A stretch of DNA of 23,673 nt from a virus. The notes under the pieces are model-generated. The model was given only the letters and a program-made list of their open reading frames with translations. It had not been told where the DNA came from and did not search any database. The stretch is from positions 1 to 23,673 of IMG/VR virus record IMGVR_UViG_3300028416_000084, one strand, 5' to 3'. The first letter of the stretch is position 1. Every line of letters starts with the position of its first letter. Below, one piece after another: positions 22,728-23,673 of this stretch. The position numbers and the translations under genes were made by a program.

Positions 22728-23673
22728 AATAACAAAAACACTATTAGAAACTAAACGTCCGGATATAGCCGAGATTGAGTTGACTTTATTTGAAAACTGT
22801 CATCTCAATTGTTCGTTCTGTCACCACGATAAAAAATCTACCGTAGGTTTGAGCAGGGAAGAGATATTTTCTAAATTAGATTTGGTTGAACAACATGTCA
22901 TTAAGATGAAAGGCAGAGTTGATATAATACAAATCAATATGGTTGGTGGCGAGTTATTCCAAGATAGAATATCAGAATGGGCTTACCCTGTTTACTTTGA
23001 TTTTTTAGTAGCAATCAAAAAGATATTTGATGAACATAAACAAAAGATTAAAGTTGTATGGGTAACATCGTTTCAATTCAGTAAACGAGATAGAGTTCAG
23101 CGACTACTCGACGACTTAAACGCTGAAGCTATCCCTTCCTATATTATATGTTCATACGATTTTGACGGGCGACCAACAAAAGGTCCATACGCTAAAAATA
23201 TAGAATACTTTGCTGATTATATCATATCTATTAATATGGTTGCTACTACTTTGTCAATCAAAAAGTTTATGGCAGACGACGATGAGTATTTCCATTACTT
23301 ATATGAAAAGTTTGATGAATTTTACTTTGATGATTATATTCCAGATCGTGGATATGATTATATGATTCCATCAGATAGTGAGTACCTCGAGTTTTTAAAA
23401 TTTGTATACCATCACTATCCTGACATTAACCCTATTAAAGATCTCATATATAATGAGAGTAACCATATGCATTGCTTGGCTTTAAACAAGGTTACGATAT
23501 TCCCAGATAATTCTACATCAAATTGTCGGTGGGATAGATACGATCAACGAGATTTTAATACAGAATACAAACCTAAAGATAACGCCGGAATGATGCAAGC
23601 CTATATGGACGAGAATGGTTGCTTATCTTGTAAGTGGTGGAATAAATGTGGTTTCCGCTGCTATACACAATGG
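22717..23673 (+). CDS. Radical SAM protein 4 (truncated by window end)
   Basis: An open frame of 319 codons runs to the last base of the window without a stop. CHLNCSFC (28-35) is the CxxxCxxC motif; NMVGGELFQ carries the GGE motif; VTSFQFS lies on the following strand. Near the end, HCLALNKVTIFPDNSTSNC and then CLSCKWWNKCGFRCY look like SPASM auxiliary-cluster cysteines, so little more than the C-terminal tail is missing. No ATG precedes the motif. TTG at 22717, with GAGG 9 bases upstream and an 11-base overlap with the 132-aa gene, is the best start. It has about 15 extra residues before the barrel compared with proteins 2 and 3. Confidence 0.88.
   Translation, partial: MDFEITKTLLETKRPDIAEIELTLFENCHLNCSFCHHDKKSTVGLSREEIFSKLDLVEQHVIKMKGRVDIIQINMVGGELFQDRISEWAYPVYFDFLVAIKKIFDEHKQKIKVVWVTSFQFSKRDRVQRLLDDLNAEAIPSYIICSYDFDGRPTKGPYAKNIEYFADYIISINMVATTLSIKKFMADDDEYFHYLYEKFDEFYFDDYIPDRGYDYMIPSDSEYLEFLKFVYHHYPDINPIKDLIYNESNHMHCLALNKVTIFPDNSTSNCRWDRYDQRDFNTEYKPKDNAGMMQAYMDENGCLSCKWWNKCGFRCYTQW

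Noticed and set aside
18976-23673. A standard RiPP, PQQ-like or mycofactocin-like biosynthesis locus
   Set aside because: No short precursor gene, RRE domain, peptidase or transporter is visible, and all space between genes is used up by overlaps. Such genes could still lie beyond the right edge.

Overview
The window looks like part of the genome of a marine-type, T4-like contractile-tailed phage (or a prophage or metagenomic contig of one). Read along the minus strand, the genes follow the T4 late order exactly: 13, 14, 15, 16, 17, 18, 19, 20, a prohead-core slot (67/68 in T4), 21, 22, 23. The DNA is AT-rich and densely packed, with no intergenic gap above about 110 bases. I saw no tRNA, rRNA, CRISPR array, insertion sequence or integrase. 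The host cannot be named from this window.

Bases 1-14331, minus strand: head and tail morphogenesis. The start of the major capsid gene (23) lies at the left edge. Then come scaffold (22), prohead protease (21), an EF-hand-containing protein in the prohead-core slot, portal (20), tail tube (19), tail sheath (18), large and small terminase (17, 16), an enlarged gp15 carrying six beta-type repeats and a LamG-like domain, and neck proteins 14 and 13. Upstream of gene 13 are a frameshifted BppU-like small protein and two beta-rich probable virion proteins. Nine perfect T4 late-promoter octamers (TATAAATA) across the window mark the late transcription units.

Bases 14440-18865, minus strand: a late accessory region. 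It holds a nucleotidyltransferase-cupin fusion, a TPR-FkbM-type methyltransferase-like protein, a GH130-like beta-propeller protein, two small paralogous phage proteins and a 2OG-Fe(II) oxygenase. The first three form a tightly coupled unit that suggests glycan or sugar-nucleotide chemistry on the virion or host surface. In the gap at 14332-14439 a near-perfect sigma70 promoter points rightward with no plus-strand gene downstream.

Bases 18866-23673, plus strand: a divergent cluster behind a strong sigma70-type promoter. It starts with a small HxD...H cupin/JmjC-like protein, followed by radical SAM 1, 2 and 3, an unrecognised 132-aa protein, and radical SAM 4, which runs off the right edge. 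All the radical SAM proteins carry CxxxCxxC near the N terminus and a cysteine-rich SPASM-like C terminus. Every gene junction in the cluster overlaps. This tandem radical SAM/SPASM cassette, flanked by two different non-haem iron oxygenase folds, is the best candidate in the window for an undescribed system, most likely peptide or protein modification during early infection. Its substrate cannot be seen here.
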